This document shows positions 9,904 to 21,234 of a DNA stretch of 64,000 nucleotides, piece after piece. The notes beneath the pieces are model-generated. The model worked only from the letters and a program-made list of their open reading frames with translations. It was not told where the DNA came from and made no database searches. The stretch covers positions 27,772,169-27,836,168 of the forward strand of contig NC_072456.1 in assembly GCF_027596085.1 (NCBI RefSeq). The letters run 5' to 3'. Origin of the DNA: Anoplopoma fimbria (taxonomy: Eukaryota > Chordata > Actinopteri > Perciformes > Anoplopomatidae). Position 1 is the first letter of the stretch; every line of letters begins with the position of its first letter. The translations under genes were made by a program, and so were the position numbers.

Positions 9904-12900
9904 GTGGTTTGGCCTGCACACACATACTCTCACAACTATGGAAGCCCTTTATGGACAATGTGATGACAAAAAAGATCCTTATAATGAGAATCTTTCTCAA
10001 AATAGTGACTAAGTTTCTCTAAATAACAACTTATTATCTCAAAATAATGACTTTGTTCTTCATAAACAATCTTGTCACAGAAAATGTGTCTCTCACAATT
10101 TGTTTGTTATCTAAATGTATTGGATAAAGGTCTGGTTTCCTTAATAATTCCTAATTGTTAATAAAGTTTATAATTTATCCTTAAAAATTATTCATAAATA
10201 TTTATCTGCCAATCAATATTTGCAGAACCAGAAATTATTTTTTCTTGTGATAAATATTCAGAAACAGTTTTTTCCCCTGGAATTGATCCTATCGTTTAAG
10301 ACTTTACATTAATATGGACAATTATGAAAGGAAAAGAAGATTTTTCTCTAAATAAATTTGATAATTGCAGAATTCGTTATTCATAAATAAAAAAGGAACA
10401 AAAAACTAAATGTGTTGTTTTCCTGAAGGATGCTCGATAGATTAAACTTTTTCTAATTCCACTAACAAAAAGGCTTTAATACACTTATCATCTGCATGTT
10501 TGATCATATATATTCTTTCTATTTGAAAACTTTCTCCTGTATACTGAATCTCTGTTATATACTTACATTTAATTCATAAAAAGTGTTGCAGACGACATTC
10601 AACACAGAAAAGTGCAAATGAATGCAGTTTGTTCACGGAAGTTATTGGTTCACAGGATCTCTTGTAGATCTTTCAGTTGGGTTCTCGTCGGCCTGAGAGG
10701 ATCAGTTCTTCATTATCTGGAGCTTGATGTCGTTTCTCTTTTCCCAGTTTTACTCAGTTCCTCTGGGTTGATTGGAGGTTTATTCAGATCACCTGTTGGC
10801 TCCTTATTAAGAATGAAGAGCAGCTTGATGCGTCTCTCCTCTCGACCAATCAGAGGGTGACGACGTCCTTTCTTTAGGGTTTAAGAGAGGAGGAGAGCTG
10901 AACACCCGGGACCCTCTGATCCTCCTCTGAATGCAGACCTCATGTTAACAGACTGAGACAGAACTCTGCTCTTTAGGCCTTTTTCAGACTTCTTTAGTGT
11001 CTCTTGTGAAACATATCAGGAGTGAATAAAACAGACACCTGTCCACAAGGTTACCTGCATCATTACCTCTGATTTCTACAAGAGTTTGTGCTGCATAATG
11101 ATAAACTCTCACTGGTCTCTTACAGATGCAGCAGCCAAGATAAAAGAAGTGCATAATGAATAAAAGAAACATCATCATCCAGTGCTGGGTTCTTAGATAC
11201 AGTTGGATATAATATTAATGGGAACACGTGGAGGCTGCAGACCAGTGAGAGCTCCTGTTCCTCTGTGGGTCGGTTTAGTTCTTCAGATCAGTGGCTTTAA
11301 ATAAAACAGATATTTACATTGACCTGTGGGTGAAACAGGAAGTGTGCATTTCAAAGTAAAAGACAAGCGGTGTCACAGGAAACACCTCGTATAAATGGAT
11401 TTATTATTATTACTCAACTTTTATTTCAGACGCATGATTCCATACAAAACAGAAAAAACTAAAACAACAACAAAGAAATACAGTACAACTGTAAAATGGA
11501 TTTAATTCATCCTTTTTACAGTTATATGTATTTTTATTATATATCATTTTAGGTGAATGCAGAATAACCACAGCCTCACCTGGCTTTATCTTAAATAAGG
11601 TGCTTGAAGCAACAAAAAGCTCAAACTGGTAGAATAGATAAAAACACTTAAAACACTTTATTTCAACCTTTCGCTCTGAAGGCCCTTCATCAGAGCAAAC
11701 AGGGTTCAGCTGGAACAGCAGGTGTAGAAACAAACTAATCACATCCCAATCACTGTGCACCCCCCATGGTTGTAGAGGCTCCGCCCCCTGTGAACTACAA
11801 ATAAAGGGGTTGATCACAGTGTATATAGATAAAAACGTATACAATCATTAATTAAAGATCCCCAGATCTATAAGAAAAAACCTAAAACACCTCAAAACAA
11901 AAATTTGACAAGATTAGAACAATTTCTTTTCTCAATATATTATTTCAAGAATAGAACCATAAAGGGTTCCCTGCATATATTCTATTCTATCAGTTCAGTT
12001 AAATCATTTAAAATCTATTTCATGTCAGTGTAAGGCAATACAATAATTAAGCTGATTATAGGGAGAGCTGTGGGAGCTCTGATTGGTCAGACTACTTTAA
12101 ATGAAAGAGATGACAAAGTAGAAACAGGGAATTCAAATATGATTGGTTGAAATATAACAACCATTAGTATGAATATTTCCTCCACTGTTACTCACCTTTA
12201 CACCCCAACAGTTTAAGGAAGACATCATCTGCATAGGAGCATTATTTTCTTCTTCTTTTAAACAGTGATGAGGGGAAATGTTTTCTGACTTTAAACTGGA
12301 TAACAGAGCTTCACATTTATATGCTTGTTTTTCACTATAATTGTAGTGAGTGGCCTGAACTAATCCCAGAACAGAGACAAACTCAAGCTGTTGCCCTTCA
12401 GGGACGAAAATATTTGACATTCCTCAGAGCTGAAAACATCACAGTCAAGGTCACTTCTGTTGTGTTTAATGAAACAGAGAGACTCCGAAGTAGGAATGGA
12501 ACGATGGAGGATTTTATCATCGAAATAAAAAATAAATAATAATGACAATAAGGTGATTGTGGTGAATTTCCATTATCGAGATTAGCGTGATTATCCTCAC
12601 ACAAATGATTAAAAAAGTGACGTCCATATCTTCCCATTCCTACTCAGATTAAAGCATTTCAACACTGATTTGTACCTCTGAATGGTCGATGAATAAAAGG
12701 AGGAGACTTGCTTAAAAATGCTCATGTTTATGTAAAAGCATCACCTCCACAGGCACAGCGGTGCAGCAATGTTCTAAAACAAGGCCTCACCTGTCGGCTC
12801 AAGTTTAAATTATTAAGTAAAACAGTCACGGTTCGGTTCATGCAAATAAGATGTTCATGCATTTTGCATAAGTTTGATGTATTTTCTACATTCTCTAAGG

Positions 12901-13295
12901 ATAAATACGTGTATATAGGTGAAACATAGCATTATTATAAAAGTTTGAACATTACAATCATATGTGCTCATTGAATACACTGTTGTGCTTCCTCTTCTAA
13001 AATGTCCAGGTGAGATTAGTGGTATTATTATTGCTGGTCACCGTAACATAAACCGGCCACCTCTGCTGACTCGTGAGAACTGATACAGTACGTTGCATAA
13101 ATAGTGAACTCAATGTAAACAGTGCAGGTCGAAATACCCAAAAAGTCTGTTTTTAACAACTGAAATATACATTTCACTGCCTCCAGATAAGTGCATTTTA
13201 AATATTGAAATGAATAGTTCAAGTATTCTTTTCCGTCACAAAACAAGCTCATGCTGTGGTTCACTTCTTGTAGAATAACGCAAACAGGTGAAAAG
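9904..13295. other. Intergenic stretch between the two PLCXD genes
   Basis: No gene is recognised here. The short open frames have no recognisable motif and no splice partners. The region may hold the plcxd1 5' UTR exon and promoter (TGACGTCA near 9539 and a GC box, GGGGCGGGGC, near 9550), the 3' UTR of the second PLCXD gene at its right end, and a repeat relic at about 11640-11835. Confidence 0.5.
11640..11835 (-). mobile_element. Retroelement-terminus-like relic with CTGATGA...GAAA motif
   Basis: On the minus strand the sequence runs through CTCTGATGAAGGGCC, TTCAGAGCGAAAGG and TTGAAATAAAGTG. The arrangement CTGATGA followed 14 bases later by GAAA is that of hammerhead-type termini seen in Penelope-like elements of fish. 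Similar motifs occur at 15577, 30988 and 40868. No reverse transcriptase was found beside it. Confidence 0.35.
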
Positions 13296-16200
13296 TCACG
13301 AGGACCGCTTCAGTAGTTTCTCATTCAGTGAAACGACGGTCGGCACAAACTGGCTCTCGGTGACAAAGTCCCCGGCGATGATGTTGAGAGAGCCGACTCC
13401 GGAGCCGGGAGTCTGCTCTTTGACCCAGCTCAGCAGCGCCGGAAACGTGGACGTCACCAAGTCCTTCAGGGACTCGGTCGGGTGTGTGCAGATGTACTTC
13501 AGGTCCTCCGTCAGATTGATTCCAGTGACGAAGAAGCCTCCTGAAACACATGTGTGGGTCAAATACAAATTAAAAAGTAATAAATCAAACTTATAGACAA
13601 TGTGCAAAACCCATGAATCAAATTCCTATTAAATATCTAGAATACGATAAGAGCACAGACTGTATATAAGAAGTGGACGTCAAATCATGACGTCTTTCTT
13701 TGGTTTGTGGACGTTATGAAGCCTCCAGTTTGGCTATTTGGCCGTCGTCATCTTGGCTTTTTTGCAACCAGGGAACAGGAAGTGACCATATATGGACTGA
13801 GGAGGAGTGACGTAGAGACGCATATATCTCTGGTGTCTGTCAATCAGTGTGTAGCCCCGCCCTAAAGCATCCCCTGCTTTATGGTCTGTTTGACTCTAAA
13901 TGGAGCATCATTTACTAAATGAACATCATGCTGTATTGAAGAAGACTTGAAACTAGAGATTGAGACCATAAACTCATGTTTACAATGTTTACTGAGGGAA
14001 TAAATCAAGAGAGAAGTAGAGTCATTTTCTCATAGACTTCTATACAACCAGAGGAGTCGCCCCCTGATGGACAGCAGAGAGAATGCAGCTTTAACACATG
14101 AAGCTTTGGCTTTACTCGGCAGAACCGGAGGTTGCCTCCTTGATAATAAAATAAAATAAACTAGATCATGAAACTCTCCGTATACTGGTCTCTACGTCAC
14201 TCCTCAGTCCAAATATGGTCACTTTCTGTTCATTGGTTGCAAAAAAAACAAAGATGGCGGCTGCCAAAACTCCGAACTCGAGGCTTCAAAACATCAGTCC
14301 ACAAACTAATGAGTGACGTCACGATTACTTTCTCTTCTTATATACAGTTTATGGTCAAATATGTAAAATCCCTATGGCCATATTTTCTGTAGAAATGGAA
14401 TGAATGACCCTGTAATGTTTTAACTTAGCAAACCTCATCGACACACACACGCAGAATAAATAAAATAACCCTTGTGCTGATGGATGTTTTGTAGTTCAAG
14501 CTACTGTCTCAAAGTAAAGAATAAATCCATAAATCATCATTTATATTTTTACCTGGTCTGCCGTGCTGCTTCCTGTGTTCGAACACCTCGATGAGCGCCT
14601 CAGCTTTGCATTTGTTGGCCCACCAGTAGGGGATGTGAGGCCACAGGTCGCCGTGACAGCTGGAGATGTTGTGTTCGTACGACACAATCACGTTGTAGCC
14701 CAAAGACCACAGGTTACGAAGGGTTAACACCTCCTGCAATCAACAGAATGATGATGAAGCTTCTGTTTTATACGTTTTTTACTAAAATGTTATTTAAAGG
14801 ATAAGACAGTGTGATTCTATATTTTTTCTCACTGATAAAGAAACCCGTAGAAAGACCAAAACCAGAACTCATCATGTGACTAACTTGTCCCGACTGATCA
14901 TGTGACTGCTTGCCAACATGTATAAAGGCCCAAACCCTTTATGCCTAAAGCCTGAAACCCTGAACCCTCAGGGACGTAACTGACACACCTGCTAAATGGT
15001 GTGAGAGACTGTGAGGGCTTCAAAGGTGTAAACACGAAATGAGACGTATCACGTCACCATGACAACATCATAACATGTTACATACATATGTGGTTATTTA
15101 TTTAATATTTATATAACTCCCATATTTTAACATCAAGGCTCTTTCCTAAAGAGATGAGAGGTAATCTTTTTACTAGTTTTTGTCCAAACTGCTTCAATAA
15201 CAATAAAATGTTATAATCTCTGCTTTCATGTGATTTTATGTTCCATCTTTAATCTTTAATGTTTCTGTGTAAATTTAATATACCAGGATGAACACACATG
15301 TGTCGCCCGCTTTGTTTACCTTTTTTTATTTTTTTACGTCTACATGCTTCCACTAGTAACCCCGTGTTTGGAGTCAGATTGCTATGAATTGTGGGTAATT
15401 CTCTTGGGCAAAGTCTGCAGAAATGCTGATTTAAGGAAAGTCCTGAAACACTCGACGATTTGACAGAAGGACAGAACTAAATCCTCACTGTCTTTGAAGA
15501 AACTCGCCTCAAAGTCTGTGAGTGTGGAGATTGGGATTGGACCAAAAGCAGCCCACATCAAAACATTTGGTTCTTGCCCTGATGAAGACGCTAACAGATG
15601 AAACGTGTAGGCAAGATTTAACTGCTGATATGACTAAATATCAACGAGATACTAAAAGGATCGAAAACACACTTCCTTCTCAAGTGACTCAGACTTCTTC
15701 AACAACTTTAACTAGAAGGATCTTCACAGTGACCTTTTACACAATAGTGGTTTTGTTGGGGACTATTTTCTTCTGTGGATTAATATACATGTTGTGCTCT
15801 AGTGAGTTTCTACAGCAGCAGAATGATGTGTGTGCAGAACACAGAGGAATAAGTTTTATCAAGATTTGGCCACACAGACAAACTTATTATTAGGATCAAT
15901 CCACTGGTGGTTTTGGTCTTTTCAAAGGATTCATTGACGAACAGAAACATGTAGATTATGAACAGCTTTCTTCTTTAAGTCCTCACTAAACGCTGGAGGA
16001 GGATTCGTACCGTTTTGGGGCAGAGTTTGGAGGTGAAAACGTTGCGGATGGTGGTGAGCAGCAGCATGTGGAGCTCCTGGCTCAGACACAGGAAGTGGCT
16101 GAAGGAGAGGATGAGCACCTCTTTGGGATGAGCGTCCAGCCATTCTCTGATCTCCATTAGAACGGTCTGCCGGGAAAAAAACAAAACAAGTTAGTCTGCT

Positions 16201-16982
16201 TCTGCTGCCAAATTTAAATAAGCTAACAGCACGAATGATTTATAGTCGGTATTACTGTCTTCCGATCTAAACATCCCAGTGCATCTGCTCAGTAAAACAT
16301 GGAAACCTCTGGTGTTATGGCAAATCTCTCAATGACAGAACACCATTCTTCAAGTTAACAATTAGTAAGTCTAGTAGTCCAAATATGGTCACTTCTGTTC
16401 ACTGGTTGCAGAAAAACAAGATGGCGACGACCAAGGCGCCAAAATCCATGCTTCAAAACATCAGTCCATAAAACCAATGGGTTTACTGTGAGGGATTTAC
16501 GGTGCTGGAAATCCATTTCTCTTTTGTTAAGTTTAGTCAGCTGATAAACTATCGCAACTTCCTCATCATGGTCTTCTCAGGGTTCGGTTGCTTAGTAACG
16601 GCAGGAGTGACAGTTACGCAACCTCAGCAAGCACCACGGGTAAATTGATAAAAGCGGTGCGGCCTTTTTTTGGGGTTTTCCCCACGGTTTTAGACGCAAC
16701 ATGTGAACGAACCTTTACTCCACATTTACCATTATCATTTAACTGTTTCTTGTAGTCACTGTTGATGTTCTGCAGTAAAAGTAACATAAGGTTTTACATA
16801 ATAAAACTGTGTTATCACCTCAGTAACCTTATAAAAATCCAAAATGGCCGTACCAACCTTAACCAATCTAATTAAAGGATTTAGTTTCCTTCTGCAGAGA
16901 TGATTGTTCACTGAGCACGACTTCATGTTGAGGAGGCAGATGACCTTTAAGGAGCATAAATGTCACTGCGGCAACATCCTTG

Positions 16983-17058
<76 letters not shown>

Positions 17059-18872
17059 TGCTGTGGCCTCACCTCCACAGTGAGCGTGGTGTAGACACCG
17101 TGGTAGAAGTGCAGGTCCGTGGAGCTGTCGTTGGGCCTGCGTGCTATCCTCAGGTCACAGTATCTGACCCCGGAGTCCAGCTGCTGCTTTATGGTGAACT
17201 CCTGTAAGACACGCTGGTTACTACAGGCCCAGATCGTTACCAGTGGCTGATCCTGGGTCTGTTTATTACCTGGGTTATGGCCCACTTGTACACAAAGGGC
17301 CGAATGAGAGGCTTCATGTATTTGTCCATCTTTTGGAGCAGGTCTGGTTGAGTGAGGTCCACCGGGGATCTGTCGTTCATGTCCAGACAGTAGGTCACTG
17401 CGTTGTGGCTGCCTGATCGGGGGGGCAGAACCATCACTAGACGTTTGATTGATTTGTGTAATAGCAAAGGGCGCCTCCCTGAGAGCTCAACTTACATGCA
17501 AACGTAAAGAAAACGCATGCAAATAAAGAAAAGACAAGCAAATGAAGAGAGCGTCTTCATCTGGCTCTGAGCCACAAACAGCAGCCGGGAGACTTTTACA
17601 TTTAGTTATTGAATACCATGATTCATTGAAGTGTTAACGTGAAACTGAAACCACTTCATACTGGTATCAGTCTGTGAACATAATTATGTTATCCACTTAT
17701 CATTCAACATGAGAGTTGAGTTCCTCTGCTCAACGGGTGGAGTCTGTCTGCACATATACGGACATGACCTCGAGGATTTTTATCAACTTACTGTACAATA
17801 TATATCGTCATCATTTTTACCTTATTGAATTATCCTACGATATAAACAGACATGTCGTAGAGGATGTTTTACGTTGTCAATTTATGGTACGATACATGGA
17901 GATCAATCATTTTTACCTTATCAACTTATTGTACGATATATGAACAAGATCTTTTTTATCGTACGTTATAGGTATATTACCATGCTAATTGCGATATTCG
18001 GACATGACCTCAATACATTTTTTCGTCCTCAACTTACCATACGATAAAGGCAACACATTGATCGTTGTTTCATTATCGATTAAATCTACGATATACGTAC
18101 ATGACCTCGATCATTTTACTTTATCGACTTATCGTACCAAATACGGACATGATTCTGATCATTTTAACGTTAACGAATTATTGTACGATATACGGACATG
18201 ACCTTGATCATTTTCAGGTTATCAACTTCTCGTACGGTATAGGTACAATACCAGGCTAATCTTTATGTTAGAGACTGATCGTACGATATTCGGACATGAC
18301 CTTGATCATTTTTACGTTATAAAGTTACCGTATGATATTTGGACATGAGCTTAATTATTTTGACGTTGTGTTTATATATGTTTGTTTACATAAGAATGTA
18401 ACGCCTCCTCTTGGTTCCTCCATGTTCAAAAGATAGACGCAGCGTGCTGTGACCTCTTGGATGCTCCTTCAGTGTGGAGTGATCCTCTTTTAAATGGAGA
18501 ACATGCTGCAGTGACATATAGTCTGTCCTACATGTTGGAAAACTTTCTGTGTGTCTCTGCCCTTTTTTATTTTAATTTGAAAGGGTGTATTAGCATCATT
18601 ATGCTATTGCATGCTATGCTATGCTATCACAATAATACCTGGTACAATATATCAGAGGTAGTTATCGTGACAGTCTTTCACACATCTCCACTCATAACAT
18701 TCCTCCATCACTCAGCTCCATCCTCTCCGTGGAGGCTGTTATGAGGCTTCCTACCTGGGATGGCCAGGTGGTAAAGGGGCGTGTCCCACAGGGCGCACGG
18801 CAGGTGAGACATCCAGCTCTCCATCGGCAGCTCCCCCAGACCCCCCTCACCCAGCCCGGACCCTGAGGACAT
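13296..18872 (-). CDS. PLCXD1-like PI-PLC X-domain protein, tandem paralog
   Basis: Six coding exons are 18872-18755, 17412-17270, 17201-17073, 16166-16011, 14733-14553 and 13540-13296, giving 972 nt and 323 aa. The exon phases match plcxd1 exactly and exons 3 and 4 have identical lengths (129 and 156 nt), so this is a tandem duplicate. The N-terminus is longer and Gly-rich. The first catalytic motif is GSHNAVTYCLD (H42, with Asn43 where most members have Asp). CDLR is at 102-105, the second motif is FYHGVYT (H121-G122, canonical) and NIIAGDF is near the C-terminus. No signal peptide or membrane helix is seen, so it is probably cytosolic. A (TG)n microsatellite lies 14 bases after the donor of the 17201-17073 exon. 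Whether it should be called plcxd1b or otherwise needs a tree. Confidence 0.9.
13656..14353. mobile_element. Fold-back element family A, copy 2 (full length, long terminal inverted repeats)
   Basis: The left end (GACTGTATATAAGAAGTGG) and the right end (CTTCTTATATACAGTTTATG) are inverted copies. The inversion continues for about 170-180 bases through the GCAACCA, GTGACCATAT and GACGTAGAGACG blocks. A core of about 290 bases, shared with the other copies, lies between. There is no transposase ORF, so this is a non-autonomous element inside the last intron of the second PLCXD gene. Confidence 0.8.
15577..15893 (+). other. CTGATGA...GAAACG motif and overlapping 103-aa ORF
   Basis: Positions 15579-15605 read CTGATGA, 14 bases, then GAAACG, similar to the repeat termini at 30988 and 40868. 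The ATG inside the motif (15582) opens a 103-codon frame ending at 15893. It encodes a Thr-rich middle and one hydrophobic segment of about 22 residues (IVVLLGTIFFCGLIYML part). It lies antisense in an intron of the second PLCXD gene. No family is recognised and it may be chance. Confidence 0.2.
16374..16490 (-). mobile_element. Fold-back element family A, copy 3 (solo arm)
   Basis: This is only the arm sequence (GTCCAAATATGGTCACTT, GGTTGCAGAAAAACAAGATG, CTTCAAAACATCAGTCCA), in the inverted orientation, with no core. Confidence 0.65.
16986..17058. repeat. (TG)n microsatellite
   Basis: A pure dinucleotide run sits in the intron immediately downstream, on the minus strand, of the exon 17201-17073. 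Confidence 0.95.
17745..18370. repeat. Minisatellite with CGATATACGGACATGACC unit
   Basis: Degenerate units of roughly 60-70 bases combine ACGATATACGGACATGACCT, TCATTTTTACGTTATC and AACTTATCGTACGATAT, repeating about nine times in the first intron of the second PLCXD gene. Many units contain the palindrome-like ATCGTACGAT. Confidence 0.75.
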
Positions 18873-18904
18873 ACTGAGCTCCAGCCTCAGTGCACACACG
18901 TTAA

Positions 18905-19490
18905 TATCATTACTATATCATTTTTTGACATTTCAATAACAATAATAATAAATATTATTATTATTATTGTATTATTATAACCCTTGTCGTTTGCTATGAT
19001 TATTAATTATGAGCATTATTGTATTATCATTGTCATTGTTATCATTATTTAAATAATAATTATCAGGATTGTTATTATATTTTTTATTTGTATTATTATT
19101 CTCAGTGTTAGCGTTATTATTATTATTATTATTATTACAATTATTATTATCATCATCATTATCATCATGATCATTGTCATAGTTATTATTATCATTGTCA
19201 TCATTGTTGTTATTATTATGATTATCAGCATTAATAATAATACATTATTTTGTTTTTGTTCTTTTCCTAGATTTTATTATCACTATTATTATAGTTTTTA
19301 TCTTTTATTATTTTGTCATTTTAAAGTCAGTGTTATAATTATTATATATATATTATTATAATTATTATCAATGTATTACTTATTAATGTATTAATGTTTT
19401 AATTTTTTATTTGATTATTTTAGACATGTTTTATCGTTATTAATATCATTATATTTTTTTTATTATTTCCTTGGACATTCTTGTTTGTTT
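18905..19490. repeat. ATT/ATC-rich low-complexity stretch
   Basis: Interrupted (ATT)n and (ATC)n runs lie upstream of the second PLCXD gene. No gene is seen. Confidence 0.8.
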
Positions 19491-19496
19491 GGTGGT

Positions 19497-20050
19497 TAAT
19501 GATGATGAAGATGATGATGAAGATGATGATGATGATGATGACATAGAACATGAACTTCATCAGCCCTGTGACTGTCTCTGTTTTATTCTTATTATCAGTG
19601 TTATCATAGTTATTATTATATTATACATTATTATTATTATAATAATGATGATGATGATGAAGATGAAGATGAAGATGATGAATGATGAAGATGAAGATGA
19701 CCACATAGAACATGAACTTCATCAGCCCTGTGATGTCTGTTTTATTCTTATTATCAGTGTTATCATAGTTATTATTATATTATACATTATTATTATTATT
19801 ATATGATGATGATGATGAAGATGATGATGAAGATGATGATGAAGATGAAGATGAAGATGAAGATGCTGACATAGAACATGAACTTCATCAGCCCTGTGAT
19901 GTCTGTTTTATTCTTATTATCAGTGTTATCATAGTTATTATTATATTATATTATTATTATTATTATTATAATAATGATGATGATGATGATGATGATGATG
20001 AAGATGAAGATGAAGATGACCACATAGAACATGAACTTCATCAGCCCTGT
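19497..20050. repeat. Four tandem units of about 160 bp
   Basis: The block ACATAGAACATGAACTTCAT recurs at 19541, 19703, 19869 and 20022 (periods 162, 166 and 153). Each is preceded by a (GATGAA)n purine run. The first three are followed by TTATTCTTATTATCAGTG and an (ATT)n run. The unit is a microsatellite-bearing minisatellite. Confidence 0.9.
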
Positions 20051-20106
20051 GGTGTCTGTGTGTCTCTCACTCACTCAGTCAAACCGCAGCAGCTGTTTCT
20101 CTCCAA

Positions 20107-20225
20107 ACCAGTGGAACCAGTGGAACCAGTCAGACCAGTGGAACCAGTGGAACCAGTCAGACCACCAGTGGAACCAGTCAGACCAGTGGAACCAGTGGAA
20201 CCAGTCAGGAACCAGTGGAACCAGC
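20107..20225. repeat. GTGGAACCAGTCAGACCA tandem repeat
   Basis: Short units GTGGAACCA and GTCAGACCA alternate about a dozen times. Confidence 0.9.
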
Positions 20226-20515
20226 TCAGAGGGTGAACGCGGTGACACGAGGGCCGAGGGCGCGCGCCGGTAGACGTCCGTCCGGAATGCATCAGAGGAC
20301 GTCACGGCTGCAGGATGAAACATGTATGACGTGATGAAGCGTGGTCCCCAAACCAGCACCACCAGCACCACCAGCAGCACCACCAGCAGCTCCACCAGCA
20401 GACCGGACCGGTTACCGGTCAGACCCGCAGAGACCGGCACCAGGAGGACGGAGGACCCGGAGCATCTTCTGAGAGAACCGGCACCGGGAGAGACTGTCGG
20501 TGTCCCGAGCTGAGG
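20226..20515. promoter_or_regulatory. CpG-rich block, candidate promoter of the second PLCXD gene
   Basis: This is a dense CpG stretch in an otherwise AT-rich region, with GACGTCAC (about 20298), CATGTATGACGTGATG and a (CCAGCA)n run. It is 1.4 kb upstream of the second PLCXD coding start on the minus strand, so it could be its promoter or a non-coding first exon. The minus strand also has an open frame with a hydrophobic Leu/Val run from the CAGCAC repeat, not believed to be coding. Confidence 0.35.
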
Positions 20516-21231
20516 GGAGGAGAGAGAGGAGGGAGGAGAGAGGAGAGGGAGGGAGGGGGAGAGAGGGAGGAGAGAGAGAGAGGGAGGGAGGGGGAGGGAG
20601 GGAGAGAGGAGAGGGAGGGAGAGGAGAGAGGAGAGGAGAGGAGAGGGAGGAGGGAGGGGGGAGGGGAGAGGGAGAGGGAGGAGGGAGAGAGAGAGGGGAG
20701 GGAGGGAGAGAGGGAGGGAGGAGGGGAGGAGAGAGAGAGAGGGGAGGGAGGGAGGGGGGAGGGAGGAGAGGAGGAGAGGAGGAGGGAGGAGATAGGAGGG
20801 AGGGAGGGAGGGAGGGAGGAGAGAGGGAGGGAGGAGAGAGAGAGGAGGAGAGAGGAGGAGGAGGAAGGAGGAGGAGGAGAGGAGAGGGGAGGAGGAGGAG
20901 GGAGGGAGGGAGGAGGGGGAGGGAGAGGGAGAGGGAGGAGAGAGAGGGAGGGAGAGGAGAGGAGGAGGAGGAAGAGGAGAGGGAGGAGGAGGGAGGAGAG
21001 AGGGAGAGGAGGGGAGGAGAGAGGAGGGGAGGAGGGAGGAGAGGAGGAGGAGGGAGGGAGGAGAGGAGAGAGGAGGAGGAGGAGGAGGAAGAGGAGGGGA
21101 GAGGAGGGGAGAGAGGAGGGAGGGGAGGGAGAGGAGGAGGGAGGGAGGGGAGGAGGAGGAGGAGGAGGAGAGGAGGGAGGAGGAGGAGAGAGGAGGGAGG
21201 AGAGGAGAGAGGAGAGAGGAGAGGAGGAGGC
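20516..21231. repeat. Polypurine (GGA/GGGA/GAGA)n tract of about 715 bp
   Basis: The plus strand is essentially only G and A for about 715 bases, with very rare interruptions (one T at about 20792). Translations of either strand are low-complexity RGGRE or PPLSS and are not genes. Long homopurine mirror tracts can form triplex DNA. Confidence 0.95.
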
Positions 21232-21234
21232 ACC

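Noticed and set aside
10612..10860. 82-codon frame between the two PLCXD genes
   Set aside because: No domain, no splice support and no recognised relative.
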